NCBI GenBank assembly: GCA_963930655.1
Contig: OZ005607.1
Coordinates: 20,658,374-20,722,373, forward strand
From: Myrica gale
Taxonomy: Eukaryota > Streptophyta > Magnoliopsida > Fagales > Myricaceae
Reading direction: 5' to 3'
DNA length: 64,000 nucleotides
The notes under the pieces are model-generated. The model saw nothing but the letters and a program-made list of their open reading frames with translations. It was not told where the DNA came from and ran no database searches. Of this stretch, positions 1 through 10,960 are shown piece after piece. Both the position numbers and the translations under genes were made by a program. Positions within the stretch are counted from its first letter, which is position 1, and every line of letters starts with the position of its first letter.

Positions 1-3000
1 GTATACCGTTATACCCTTAGCGAAACGATGAGTTTAATTCCACCCTCCCTTCCCCAAAAATCCCTCTACCCATTTCTCCCTCGAGCCCTCCCTCAACATC
101 CCAGGACCCAGACAATCCCCCACCCCAGGCGGCCAGGCCCTACCCGTCGACCGACATCTTCCCCTCTGCCCTAGCTCACGCCCCACTCGTCGTCCGCCAT
201 ATCTCTCACTGTCTCTCTCACTGTATCTCCTTCTCTCTCACTGTCTATACGTATCTTTCACTGTCTCCCCGTCTCTCTCACTGCCTTGCCCTTAAGCCCT
301 AGCACTCTTTCCGTCAGTCCCTCTCTCTGTCGTAGCTCACTCTAAATCATAGCTCACAACCTCACCTCACAACTTAGCTCACCTCACGACTTTGCCCTAA
401 CTCAAGGCTCAAGTATGGTTTTTAAATTTTTTAAATTTTAATCTCATATGTGTGTTTCTAATTGGTTAATTAATCTCATAAGTATGTTTATAATTTCTAT
501 TTCGGATTCACTAACATTGGTTGCATTTTTTAGGAAATTCAGTTTGCCCTAGCTCATGGCTCGGGTAGTCAGGTATGGTTTTTAAGTTTTAAATTTTTAA
601 TCTCATATGTATTTTTACGATTGGTTAATTAATCTCATAAGTATGTTTATAATTTATATTTTGGATTCACTAACAATGGTTGCATTTTTTAGGAAATTTA
701 GTTTGCCCTAACTGTTGCTAAGTTGCTTGATTAATCCGATGGAAGGTATGAGATTCTATATTTGTGAAATATTTGTGTTTTTGTTAGAGATCGGAGGTCA
801 GAGCTATTGAATATTGTTGGTTTTGTGAATTTGTGGAGTATGGTTGTTGTTGGAGATTGGAAGTTGGAGGGATTGGAGTGTGGTTGTTGTTGGTGAATCT
901 GTTTTTGTTTAGTGAATGGTTATGTTATGTTGGTGAATATGTTTTTTGTGATGTAGTGAATCTGATTGTTGTTGGTGGTGGTGAATTTTTTTTTTAGTGA
1001 ATGGTTATGTTATGTTGGTGAATCTCATATGTTTTTAGTTATATAGTGAATATGATTTTTGGTTTGTTTAGTGAATATGTTATTTTTTGTTTTTGAAACA
1101 AAACTCAATTATGGCTTCACTTTTCAGATTCTCCATTCTTGAAATAACATGTGATATAGTATATACTTTACATCCTTATTTACTTTTGGTTTAGTGTTGA
1201 TTGTGATTTGTGATATATCTCATGCTTGAAAGTTGAAACCCCTTTTCGAGAACAATTTTCTGGGGGATACCACTACGCTGATGTTCATGTCTAACCTGAG
1301 GTGTAACGAAGTCAGGCCTCTTCAATGAGGGATCTCTTTAATCTCTATGATATTATTACTTTACTTAATTACATAATAGTTAATACTTTATTCATATGAT
1401 ATTTAGTCTAAGTGAAGTCAAAGCAATGTACTCTTGCCAATGAAAACCGCGCAACTAGTATGTTGCATAGGTGCATTTGGAGAACAACATTTCAGATTCA
1501 AGTCCTTGACTCACGCTACAAATTGGATACCCTAGACTTTTGGTTCAAGGACGAAAAGAGGGATGCGAAAGGAGAAGCGTTTGTTGAAACCCTGAAAAAA
1601 GACATTGAACACTTGTTTAGGTAATATGCCAAGAAGACCCATATTGGTGGTGGTTCTTCTAGCTCATGTACAGATTACTCAAGTGGGAGTGAAGCTGAGA
1701 GCCAGCCATATACTACCTCATTGGGGTTAAGTCAAAACAAATTTGCATTGAATAAGTACCGTCGATTTCGATGTTCGCAAAATATAATGGAAAATAGAAG
1801 TGAATTAAAGCGGTACTATTTGGAGGATGTGGAGACTCCGAGTGCTGATTTTGATCTCTTGACTTGGTGGAAGGTCAATTCAAACAAATATCCTATTTTG
1901 GCCCGAGTAGCACGAGACGTATTGGCCATCCCCATCACTACAGACGCTTCTGAGTCTGCATTTAATACTGGTGGTTGGGTGTGGGATTCTGATTGAAGTT
2001 CATTAGCTCCATCTACGGTGAATGCTCTTATATGTGCCCAAAATTTGTTGAAGTCCAAACCTATCTTTCATCAAGTGGAAGAGTTAGATGATATTGAGAG
2101 TTACAAGCTTGATGCAGGTAACTTTCTCATTCATTGTAATTGTTAAATTCAATTGTTTTTCTTTCAATAATTAAATTCAATTGTTTTGGTTATTTTTGTT
2201 TTAGAATTAGAGGATGATCTATTGGGAATTCTTCTTGAATGAAGAATGATTATGATGTGGAGTTGGAGCATGACTGCAACAAAAAAGTGAAAGAACAATG
2301 TAACTTGTTTAGCTTTGATTATTGTTATGTTATTGCTATTGTTATATGGTTTATATTTTTTTTTGAATTGTGTTGTGATATGTAAACTATTGTGCAGAGT
2401 AGAAGATGATTGATTTGCTCCAACCGTTCAAGAATATGTTATTTACTTTCCTTGTAATTTGATGATCAACAAATTATTGTAATAGTTAGACTTTTTGTAC
2501 TGTCATTGTAAATTTGTAATAGACTAATAGCATCAGGTATTATGCTTATTGCTTAGTCAGTCCGTTTGTTTTTTTTAATCTATTGCTTCATGTGTAGTAG
2601 TTAATAGTTGGATTGTTTGACTTGTATTTGACAATTGACAAAAATTATATTGTTTAATGCTTAGTATTTAGTAGAATAGTAGTTAGTAGTTAGAATTTCT
2701 GTTTTTATTAGAAATTATATATTGGAAATTGGGCATGGAAATCAGGACAACATGGAAATTGGGCGTGTAAAAATTGGCATGGGAAATTGGAAATCACGTA
2801 TTGACTAGTGGGCATGTAAAAATAGCCCATTACATGTCCATCAGCTTAGGATGTCCATGCCCAGGACGTTATGGGCATGTAAAAAATAACTCAGGATGTC
2901 CTTGGCTAAAAATAGTATGTCCCGTGCGTCCTGGGCTTAAATAAATAACCCAGAGCATCCTGGCCTTGAAAAATAATGACCCAGGATGTCCTGGGCTGAA

Positions 3001-3189
3001 AAAATATGACCCAGGGTGTACTGGGCCCGAATATTTGAGGCCCAAAAACGTTATGAGCCAATTCTTTTACCGAACCCGCCCCGAATCCGATCCGAACCTG
3101 TTTTTGCAGGTCTAGCTCGGGGTTTCTCCCATTTCTGGGTCGGGTTCGGCTCAACAATTTCAAATGTGAACCGGATTTGCTCAGCCCTA
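1..3189 (+). mobile_element. hAT DNA transposon, 3' part (left end outside window)
   Basis: A broken hAT transposase lies at 1412-2242. The right end is a subterminal region rich in CCCGAACC/GGGTTCGG words that ends with CAGCCCTA at 3182-3189. This is the inverse of the TAGGG(C/G)TG ends of the smaller hAT elements elsewhere in the window. Positions 60-300 are a CT-rich leader with repeats of CTCTCTCACTGT. Positions 413-572 and 573-about 712 are a 160-bp tandem duplication. About 2880-3030 holds 4-5 copies of a roughly 31-bp repeat (CCCAGGATGTCCTGGGCTGA type). The left end and one target duplication are off the window, so length and age cannot be fixed. Confidence 0.72.
1412..2242 (+). pseudogene. 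hAT transposase, C-terminal part, broken
   Basis: One plus-strand frame runs from 1412 to a donor after 2117 and, past an intron (2118-2204, GT-AG), ends GDELLGILLE-like at a TGA (2240-2242). It shows hAT C-terminal features: LDSRYKLD near the front, a serine-rich linker (GGGSSSS), then the dimerisation region with WWKVNSNKYPIL, LARVARDVLAIP and ASESAFNTGG. It continues past its second stop as SSLAPSTVNALICAQNLL, the usual tail of the hAT dimerisation domain. Two in-frame stops (TAA 1622-1624, TGA 1994-1996) break it. The BED zinc finger and most of the catalytic core are missing upstream. It is most like the RICESLEEPER/DAYSLEEPER type. It could not make a working transposase. Confidence 0.8.
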
Positions 3190-4203
3190 CTACGCCCTTC
3201 TTTTGTTTTTAGCGAATTGGCCCATGTGGTTTGTCCTGTTAGTCTGCCTATTGAAAAGGTCAATGAAAAAGAAAATAAAGGGTTATGTTGTAAACACGTA
3301 GGTGTATAAGTTAATTACATGTCCAAATTAATCGTCGACAAGTGCACGCAAAGCATAAGATCTAAGCGAAGTACCATATATCATTCCTTCCAGTTCCAGA
3401 AGTCAAGGCATTAATTCTCTTGTTCAATATCTAATTACAATTAATGAGTTTATTTTAAGGCAAATACCCAGAAAGCGAAAGAGGCCAGCAAATGAGGTGT
3501 GTATTGTTGTGGTTTTTTTTTTTAATAAAATGTGGTTTTGATTATTAAAAAAATATAAAGAAGAGGCCTGCAAATAACCCCTGCAGCCTGATCTACAAGA
3601 AATAATATAATAATGGGAAGTTGAGCATGCATGCGAATTGACAGTAAGCTGTAGCCAATACGACAAAGAAAATGTGCGAAACATTGACCACCATCTGGTT
3701 AAGGCCGACTTGTTCAAATTGTAGAAGCCTGTCACAGTACAATCATGTGCAGGATATGATATTTATCATTCTTTGGAAAATTTATAAATATATATAATCG
3801 ATTTACCTAACAGCTTAGACAAATATATATATATTAAACAGAATTTCTATCAGTTCGAAAATGTCTCCGATCTTATGAGAAGATTTTGAAGCCAAGTGCA
3901 CGTTTCCGAACTTAAGAGTACTCTAATCTCAGCTTCCATTAGGGAAGCAACAAGCAAAAAGCCAAAACAAGAAGAGGGAAAACAGCCAAGGAAAAGTTAT
4001 GGCATGACATCTTTGTAGTGGCAGGTAGGTAGCTAATGAAGGTAGACAACTAAAGACATGAAGGAGAGAAAAAAAATTGCGAAGAACTTCATTAGTAAAC
4101 AATGGAAAGTTGCCATTTCTCTGTCTTGTCTCCTTTCCGTTTGTTTGTTTCTGTACTGCTAAGTGATAGCAACTGCAGTAACTGTAAAAGCTATCGGTTT
4201 TCT
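3190..4203. other. Intergenic, no gene seen
   Basis: This AT-rich stretch between the hAT end and the 3' end of F-box gene 1 has only scattered short open frames without recognisable domains. A TATATA-rich patch lies at about 3785-3835. Some of it is presumably the 3' UTR of the F-box gene. Confidence 0.5.
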
Positions 4204-5226
4204 CTACCTGAAGAAAACCAAGTACAAAAATACAACGAAAATTGTAAGACTGCAGAGCATGTCGACCGCCCTGTCTCTCATCTTCTTTGTCTCTCGCCAC
4301 ACTCTTCTCATCTCCAAATACCCTTCAAACCTCTCTTTCGCTTCCCCTCTCCTCTCCTTCTTTCTCTTCCCACTCTCCATTGCCGCCCTCAGTACTACCA
4401 AACTGTCCCTCCCATTCAGATGCTTCCCTTCCATGTCCTCCATCAGCAAGCTCACCTCCGTAACGTGCATCTCACTTCCAACCTTCCCCCCGCACTTGAC
4501 AACCACGCCGCACTGCACGAACTCTGACGTCGACGTATTCCCAGCCATGATCATCGCGTATCGGAGCTGTATATCTCCGGTCAACCAGTGGCGCTCCACA
4601 GAAACGGGTCGTCGGCTGGACACATTCACCGCCCTCTTTCGGGTCTGGTCGATCACGATCCAGCTCAGGGTCAAATTCTCCTCCACGTGCTTTAGCCACG
4701 CTTGGTCCTCTCCGACGTTTCGTATCGATGTTTGAATCGTCTCTTTCTGGCCAAGCAGGTCGATATGGAAAGGCGCGCAGAGGAACCACCCAGTCTTGGT
4801 CCGGGTCTGGGTTTCGAGCACTCTAGAGAATATCAGCTCGTTCTCGTAGTGAACATCGACGGCTGAGAGTAGCACCGGAGGGAGACATGAGCGGTCGGGA
4901 TTCTTCGGCCGCGAGAGGTGATCGAGCACCGGAAATGAATCGGAGAAAAACGAACGGTGTCCGGCTGGGAAGGAGGAGATGAGGTGGCGGAGACGCGGGT
5001 GGTCGATCGAGGGCCACTTGGAGGCGCAGATGTCCCGCCAGAGCTTTTCTTCGGTGGAAAGCGCGTGCAGCTGGGACGATACACTGGCAGCGGAGGCAAG
5101 AGTGGGGCCGTCGAGTAGGGTGAGGATGTGGCTCTGTATGATATGAGAATGGACAGCTGAGAAGTCCGTGCCACCGTCTTGATAATCAACGGCAGCGAAA
5201 GGTGTGGTGGCCGTACAAGAAGCCAT
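4204..5226 (-). CDS. F-box protein, At2g27310/At2g36090-like (copy 1)
   Basis: An intronless gene of 340 codons. I start at the ATG at 5226 (MASCTATT) because the paralog at 21958 starts at the equivalent point; an in-frame ATG at 5241 would add five residues. The F-box lies at about residues 20-65 (HSHIIQSHILTLLDGPTLAS, then LHALSTEEKLWRDIC, WPSIDHPRLRH and SFPAGHRSFFSDSFP), the layout of a plant F-box family named after Arabidopsis At2g27310. The middle part has no named domain. Residues about 255-315 are charged and probably helical, and the protein ends in a hydrophobic segment (LTIFVVFLYLVFF) followed by one arginine, which suggests a tail anchor. The likely role is substrate-receptor subunit of an SCF ubiquitin ligase, held at a membrane if the tail anchor is real. 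The substrate is unknown. Confidence 0.88.
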   Translation of the reverse strand: MASCTATTPFAAVDYQDGGTDFSAVHSHIIQSHILTLLDGPTLASAASVSSQLHALSTEEKLWRDICASKWPSIDHPRLRHLISSFPAGHRSFFSDSFPVLDHLSRPKNPDRSCLPPVLLSAVDVHYENELIFSRVLETQTRTKTGWFLCAPFHIDLLGQKETIQTSIRNVGEDQAWLKHVEENLTLSWIVIDQTRKRAVNVSSRRPVSVERHWLTGDIQLRYAMIMAGNTSTSEFVQCGVVVKCGGKVGSEMHVTEVSLLMEDMEGKHLNGRDSLVVLRAAMESGKRKKERRGEAKERFEGYLEMRRVWRETKKMRDRAVDMLCSLTIFVVFLYLVFFR

Positions 5227-5318
5227 AGTTTCTAGTTTCAAGAGCTTCTTCAGCTTCTTTTGTTTGGAGCTAATTCAGACGGGACGCAGAACATGGCGTA
5301 AACGAAGGATCTAATTAT

Positions 5319-5326
5319 TATTTATA
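5319..5326 (-). promoter_or_regulatory. TATA box of F-box gene 1
   Basis: TATAAATA on the minus strand, about 93 bases upstream of the chosen ATG. A matching TATA box sits at a similar distance in front of the paralog. Farther upstream, both genes share the words TAGTCAACTACGG / CAGTCAACCACGG in reverse orientation, so the promoters descend from one ancestor. Confidence 0.6.
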
Positions 5327-5539
5327 GCCAAGTAAAAACTAAATAATTATCAAAATAATAATTTTTTAAGGAAATAGATAATAATAATAATAATAATACT
5401 AGACTAGAATGGATGCTCTTACAAAGAGAGAGTCAGACTATGGATTAGTCAACTACGGATGCTAATATCTTATTCAATCTTTTTCTGAGCAGCTTCTGAT
5501 ATATATATTATTCATTCCACCTTTTGATTTGCTAGGGAA

Positions 5540-6034
5540 AATGCATTGAACTTAATTTATTTATTGCATTATTATAATGTCCACTTGATTAAAGTCAGTC
5601 CATTTCCACCATATAATTCACGTACGCTTGCTTTTGCCTTAAGTTTCCTTAATGTTATTGTTGGAATTGAGCAATATTATTTTTGGTTTCTGTTGTTGGC
5701 CGGCGAAGATTATGAAATTCATCAATATATACAGGTTTTGGTTGAACTTCTAACATTAATTTAAATATTTCCAATTGGATAAAGCATATATATTCTGGGA
5801 CAAGGTGGAGTGCCGGATTATAGTAGATGTTGATGTTCCAACAGAGGATTGGTTAACATAAGTCTTTAGCTACTATATATATGCAGGAAAAATTAAAGGA
5901 AATTAAAATTGAAAGTACTGGGAATTAATTTCCATGCAAATAATTGTGGAGCATCGTTGCAGCAATGTAGAAATGAAAAATTAAGAGGAGTAATTTCTTT
6001 TCACAAAGGCTTAATATCAAAATTTGTTTTTTGT
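5540..6034. repeat. Segmental duplication, copy A (left part)
   Basis: Upstream of F-box gene 1, this segment is repeated with small indels at about 10446-10890. Shared landmarks include TAATGTCCACTTGATTAA, CCTTAAGTTTCCTTAA, TTTTTGGTTTC(T/C)GTTGTTGGCC, GAAATTCATCAATATATACAGG and GAATTAATTTCCAT. Neither copy holds a credible gene. Copy A has extra sequence around 5770-5840 that copy B lacks. Confidence 0.8.
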
Positions 6035-6914
6035 TGTTAGAATATAAATTATCTTTGTCTCACATTTATTAATAATGTGAGTTCTTTGTGATTTGGATCC
6101 TATAAATAGGCATTTTATGTACAAATTAGATACCCAATGAGAAGTAATGAGGTAGCTTATGATTGAGTTTTCTATGGTGGACGTAGATCTATCTAGACCA
6201 AACAACTGTCTCTTTTCGTTCTTTTCCTATCTCTTCAGTTCAATCTTCTTTAGTCTAATCATTTTAACATCGTATATGAGTCACTTTGGTCTTATGGCCC
6301 TCAGTAGTTGGATCATTCTGGCTATTCCTCAGTTAGTTGTCTAGCTGAATCCCAAACATTTCCAGGCAGTTGTCTGGTGGCAATCTTTCGACCGACATCT
6401 GGCCACTCTCCGGTGTTTTCCTTACCCTTCATTGGCTCTTGTGTCGCTGACTCACTGTATATATGTTGCGCACTCGTTTGTTAGTCAATTTGAGGTTCTC
6501 AAATCACCTCGTCTGGAGCCGCAGTTATATCTATTTTGTCCCGAATCCTGCCGCTGCCCTGGGCAACGATCCTCTGCTACTCTCTTTGGCTCTTGTGTCG
6601 CTGCCTCACCGCCAATATGTTGTGTTGCAACTTTATGCCTCAAGACGTCAACCTCATTTTGTTTACAAATTAAGTTGATATTGACGATAGCGTCTTGAGT
6701 TTGATCGTGTTAGAATAGAAATTGTCATAGTCTCACATTGGTTAAAAATAAGGGTTCTTTATAATTTTGGTTCTATAAATGGGTCCTTCTATGTACAAGT
6801 TAAATAAACCTCGAGAAGTAAAGATGTAGCTCATTGAGCTTTCTATGGTAGATGTAGGTCTTTCTCTCCCTCTTTTTTCTCTCTTCAATCCTCTTTAGTC
6901 TAATCTTTTTCACA
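6035..6914 (+). mobile_element. TRIM-like short LTR element
   Basis: Two direct repeats flank about 440 bp. LTR 1 is 6035-6269 and LTR 2 is 6708-6914. Both begin TGTTAGAATA, share GTCTCACATT, a TATA-like CCTATAAATAGG / TCTATAAATGGG, TTCTATGGT and CTTTAGTCTAATC, and end in CA. Flanking 5-mers are TTTGT and TTTAT (4 of 5 match). The interior has no gag or pol coding and no primer site I can identify, as expected of a terminal-repeat element in miniature. The first about 70 bases of LTR 1 also occur at about 10891-10960, so the insertion predates the local duplication. Orientation is inferred from the TATA-like word. Confidence 0.62.
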
Positions 6915-7618
6915 TTTATATTGCTCAATAAAAAGAAAATAAAGTTTGGGTGTGTATGTTGTGCAAATCTGATACTATTAAAAATTATTAAGGAGTTGAG
7001 TTACTATAAGTGGCATATCTATTTTTTCTACATCCCACTTAATCAAATATTGTGCGTTTGTGAATCCGTTTGTAATGTTTTTTATGCATGATGTCTGAGT
7101 GGATGACTCTTCAATTTGTTGTCCAAATTGGACACTCCAATTCGGAGAATATGAGCTCAGCATCGTTCAATACTGCTCATATTAATTATTGAGTGGTGTA
7201 GACCCTACAATATTCAATGTATAATGTGTTTATCTCTTTTTGAATTAGACCATTCAATTTGGGTAGTAAATTGAAAAGAATTTTGATCCATGTTTAACTA
7301 CTTAAATAAAAAATCGCAAGGGGTTGGTTTAGTGGTTATGACTTAGGCCTTGGTGGTAATTTTCTCCCTCCAAGATCCCGTCATAGTCATTTATTAAGAA
7401 AAATAAATAAACATACCAACCATTTAGGGCCACCCTAGGGCATTTCGCCTAGTAATTTCCGGATATGTATTGGATAGGGAGACTGCACAAGCCTGAGGCC
7501 AATTATTAGAAATGCGCCTAAGGTAGCCCGAACACCCGGTTACAAAAAAAAAAGTATTTAAATAAAAGGATATTTATAATCAATCGAGCCTTCGGGATTG
7601 TCCAAGATTTTCCGTTGT
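6915..7618. repeat. Segmental duplication, copy A (right part), with SINE
   Basis: From about 7185 to 7618 the sequence matches 14950-15121 and resumes at 16118-16170 (shared: GTGTTTATCT, AAATTGAAAA, CTTAAATAAAAGGAT, AAGATTTTCC(G/A)TTGTT). A third, shorter relative is at about 30415-30480 (ACAATATTCAATG). The family may be an old transposon remnant. I see no gene here. Confidence 0.6.
7312..7557 (+). mobile_element. tRNA-derived SINE
   Basis: It begins with a tRNA-like head holding an A-box-like GGTTTAGTGGTTATG (7327-7341) and a diverged B-box region (CCAAGATCCCG) and ends in an A-run (about 7543-7553). A target duplication TTAAATAAAA is found at 7302-7311 and 7558-7567. The related sequence at about 15095-15105 has this word once and no SINE, which serves as the empty site. 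Confidence 0.72.
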
Positions 7619-7824
7619 TTACGCTACAAAAAAAATGACTTTTAGTGACAAAAAATTGTCACTAAAAGTCAAAATTTTGTCACTAAAAATATTAGTGACA
7701 AAATTTTTTCTTCACGAGCTTCGTTAGTGAAAGAGCGTCACAAAAAGTATTTCGTGACAAAACCCGAATTTCTTCACGAAAAGTTTTTAGTGACGGAAAA
7801 TTTTCGTCACTAAATCTAATGATC

Positions 7825-8115
7825 GATCGGTACTTTTACCGATCAATTGGTGAGAACGTAGTGATGGATCGGTTGAAACAGCGATCGATCGGTCATTTAT
7901 TTCAGCGATGGAACGTTGATTAAGTAACTGATCGATCGGTGTAATATGATGATCGATCGTCTATTTCTCCACCGATCGATCATTTACGTTACTGATCGAT
8001 CAATAATTTTTTCTTTTTAATATTAACGATCGAACAGTGGTATTGAACGATTGATCGGTTTAACAACAACCGATCGATCGCTGAAGATGCCGATCGAACG
8101 GTGGTAACAGAATCG
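7825..8115. repeat. Palindrome array, left subterminal block
   Basis: About a dozen full or partial copies of (A)CCGATCGATCGG(T), spaced roughly 15-35 bases apart on both strands, since the unit is its own reverse complement. Variants change one half-site (GATCAATTGG, GATGGATCGG, GATCGAACGG). In En/Spm, arrays of short subterminal motifs bind the element's own DNA-binding protein. That role is inferred here. Confidence 0.85.
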
Positions 8116-8272
8116 ATTTTTTTTAAAATATAATAATCATAGAAAATATTATATAATGTACTATTATAATAACAATACAATACTCACATTAATAAACATC
8201 GATAATAATAAATAGTGACCCGTAATTAAATCGAAAATAATATCATAATAATAATACATAATCACAAAGCTA

Positions 8273-8470
8273 TTAAAACATACATGCATATACTTTTTTG
8301 AACCCTCTATGCTGGCTGAATAGTCGTTTTGACATGTCGCTTATTTTCTTTTCCATTACATATGACATTTTCTTCTCCAGCTCCTTTGATATTTCTGCTC
8401 GTAAGCGCTCTTTGTCCTTTCGCATGTGCTCTTGTTCCTGTTGCATGCGCTCCTCGATCAGACAGACAAA
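8273..8470 (-). pseudogene. CACTA-associated ORF remnant, coiled coil
   Basis: The minus strand is open for about 65 codons from just after a TAG near 8485 to a TAA at 8273-8275. It is rich in Glu, Lys, Arg and Met (IEERMQQEQEHMRKDKERLR, then EISKELEKKM and MEKKISDMSKR), a heptad-like coiled coil. Plant Ptta/En/Spm-type proteins often end in such a segment. No start codon context or upstream domain survives. The assignment rests on composition and on its place inside a CACTA element. Confidence 0.5.
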
Positions 8471-9829
8471 CCTCTACTCATCCACATTATCAGGGCAATA
8501 TATGAGAAAAATTATGAACAACATAAGGAGAGATCTTACATCATTCTTATTTTTGGAACTCAAGCACTTCAATAATCAAACATCTAAATAAATATAAATA
8601 CTACACATCATCAAAAATTTGTAAAAAAACTTGCGAGAAACACCGATCGATCGGTACAAATATGACGATCAATCGTTTAAAATACAACGAAAGATCGGTT
8701 GTATACCATCTAACAGACGATCGATCGTCACTTATTGGTGATCGGTCGTCAATTACTCAGATCGATAAAACCATGCAAACCCTCCTCACACACTCAAAAC
8801 CACGCCCAAATCACTCTCAAATCGTCCTCATTCAATACCCATTGCAATGTACATATTAAAAACATCCTAATAAGATCTAATCATTATAAATTATATTCAC
8901 AATACCCACAAATACCCAAATAAAAAAATCATCAAATAACCAACCAAATCGTTCATAAATCGTAATGTATGTAGAGTATATTACCTCTTGCACGATATAA
9001 ACACCAAAACGAACAAAATCTCTACCAAAATCTCACAAATTTCGCCAAATATTTTCAATATTCACTCGGTTAAAAAACCAATGAATATGAGCTCGGCTTC
9101 CTCTTAATCTATTCTAAACACTCTCTCAACCAAAAGAACGGTAATTGGACTAAGTTTGAAAGAAAAAGAGCTCATTGCCACAAGCCTTCATTCTCCTCGT
9201 TTCGGTTGGTGTTTTTTTCACTTCACCCGCGACCTTAGAGTATTTGGGCATTTCAAGCACGATAAACACCGATCGATTGGTCACTATACCGATCGATCGC
9301 CTTGTCAAACGATCGATCACACTTTTCACGATCGATCGGTAAACGAATTCAAAACGACGACGGACGTGAGCGATCGATCGGTATTAATGTATGATCAATT
9401 AGTCTCAAACCACTAAACGACACCGTCCTTTACCGATCAATTGGTGACATATTGATCGATCGTTAAACCTAATTATTGAAAAAATGATTTTTAACCTAAC
9501 AAATGAAATAATTATTAAAATTGTTTTACTTAAAATGTCATTTTAATACATATCTCATACTAATAACTTATAATCATGTGTTAAATAAGCTTTATATCAC
9601 TAGCTTATGACATTTTAGTACATTGCTCATACTAACTCTTACAAAATGTTTATTTGATGTAACATGTACAACTTGTACATGCTTTCCTAAATATTAATGA
9701 AGTATACTTTATATGTTGTTATGTAATCTAAACATATCCTAACGTACTTTGTTAATATATATTTTGTATTTCTAATTATTTAAGCTCATATTATTCAATC
9801 ACAAATGTTTAATCTTGAAATTTACGTAC

Positions 9830-10310
9830 CGATCAATCGCCTTTTGCAGTTAAAATGACACCGTGCGAACCGATCGATCGCTTCGTCTAACGAAAACGAC
9901 GACGCATCCTGACGATCGATCAGTGTGCCTTTACCGATCGATCGTTATGCATAAGACAAAACGATGACGTCCTTGATGATCGACCACTTCAATATAAACG
10001 ATCGATCGGTGGATTAGAAATATCTAAACGACATCGTACTTAAACGATCGATCACCTAAATCACCGATCGATCGGTTATCTTAAAATTTAGAAAGATATT
10101 CTATGACGCATGTCGATCGATCGTCATTTCGTAGCGATGGATCGGTTATGACGAACGATCGATCGTGTTTCAAAGCCACGTGTTTATTGATAACCGATCG
10201 ATCGGTATATAAACAACGATCGATCGGGTGGAGTGACGACGTAATTTTCTCGTCAAAACTCTTTGCATTTAGTGATGGAGCATTTCGTCACAAAAGTACC
10301 AATCGATCGG
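9830..10310. repeat. Palindrome array, right subterminal block
   Basis: Roughly fifteen copies of the same palindrome, including perfect CCGATCGATCGG at several places. Smaller blocks at about 8640-8765 and 9268-9470 lie between this and the left block. The gaps 8120-8640 and 9480-9830 are nearly free of the motif. Confidence 0.85.
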
Positions 10311-10442
10311 TGTATTGTTATTTCGTCACAAATAAGACTTTTAGTGACAAAAATAACATTTCGTCACTAAAAAAAAACTTTTAGTGACGAAATTCATTTC
10401 GTCATCGAGAATTTCATCACTAAAAGTAATTTTCTAGTAGTG

Positions 10443-10960
10443 TTATTTATTAATACTAATGCATTATTTATAATGTCCACTTGATTAAGGTCAGTCCATT
10501 TCCACTATAGGATTCACGCAGCTGGCTTTTGCCTTAAGTTTCCTTAACGGTATTGTTGGAATTGACCAAGATTATTTTTGGTTTCCGTTGTTGGCCAAGA
10601 TTACGAAATTCATCAATATATACAGGTATTGGTTGAGGTTCTAATATTCATTTAAATATTTCCAACAGAGGATTGGTTATCATATGTGTTTTGCTACTAT
10701 GCAGGTAAAAATTAAAGAAAATAAATTGGGGGTAAAAATTAAAGGAAACTAAAATTGAGAATTAATTTCCATACAAATAATTGTTGAGCATCTTGTGAAA
10801 GTTCCTCGCTGCTGCTTCATAGAAATGAAAAATTAAAGGGAGTAATTTCTTTCCACAAAAGGCTTTACATATATATCAACATTTCTTTTTTGTTGGTAGA
10901 ATATAAATTGTCTTTAGTCTTACATTAGTTAAGAATATAAGTTTTTAATTATTTGGATCC
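10443..10960. repeat. Segmental duplication, copy B (left part)
   Basis: This is the counterpart of 5540-6110, reaching into the first about 70 bases of the TRIM-like LTR (GAATATAAATTGTCTTT, then TTGGATCCT). It is cut at 10961 by the end of an LTR. The CACTA element abuts it on the left. Confidence 0.78.

Larger units (their letters stand above)
7622..10442 (-). mobile_element. CACTA (En/Spm) element with GATCGATC palindrome arrays
   Basis: The right end, read inward, is CACTACTAGAAAATTACTTT. The left end is CGCTACAAAAAAAATGACTT, with one change in the CACTA word. Both lead into TTTTAGTGACGAAA-type subterminal sequence. The 3-bp duplication TTA (7619-7621 and 10443-10445) matches CACTA habit. 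Inside lie four blocks of a palindrome whose full form is ACCGATCGATCGGT: about 7825-8115, 8640-8765, 9268-9470 and 9830-10310. A fragment of a minus-strand coiled-coil ORF remains at 8273-8470. The catalytic transposase is absent, so the element is non-autonomous. Strand follows the ORF remnant. Confidence 0.87.

Noticed and set aside
4102-4735. Plus-strand frames of 141 and 190 codons over F-box gene 1.
   Set aside because: They are antisense shadows of the minus-strand F-box gene, with no domain of their own. The same holds for plus frames at 20964-21409 and other-frame ORFs at 21036-22011.
7825-10310. The regularly spaced repeats looked at first like a CRISPR array.
   Set aside because: The unit is a 14-bp palindrome with uneven spacing and variants, on plant DNA, between CACTA ends with a TTA duplication. 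There is no repeat-spacer regularity and there are no cas genes.
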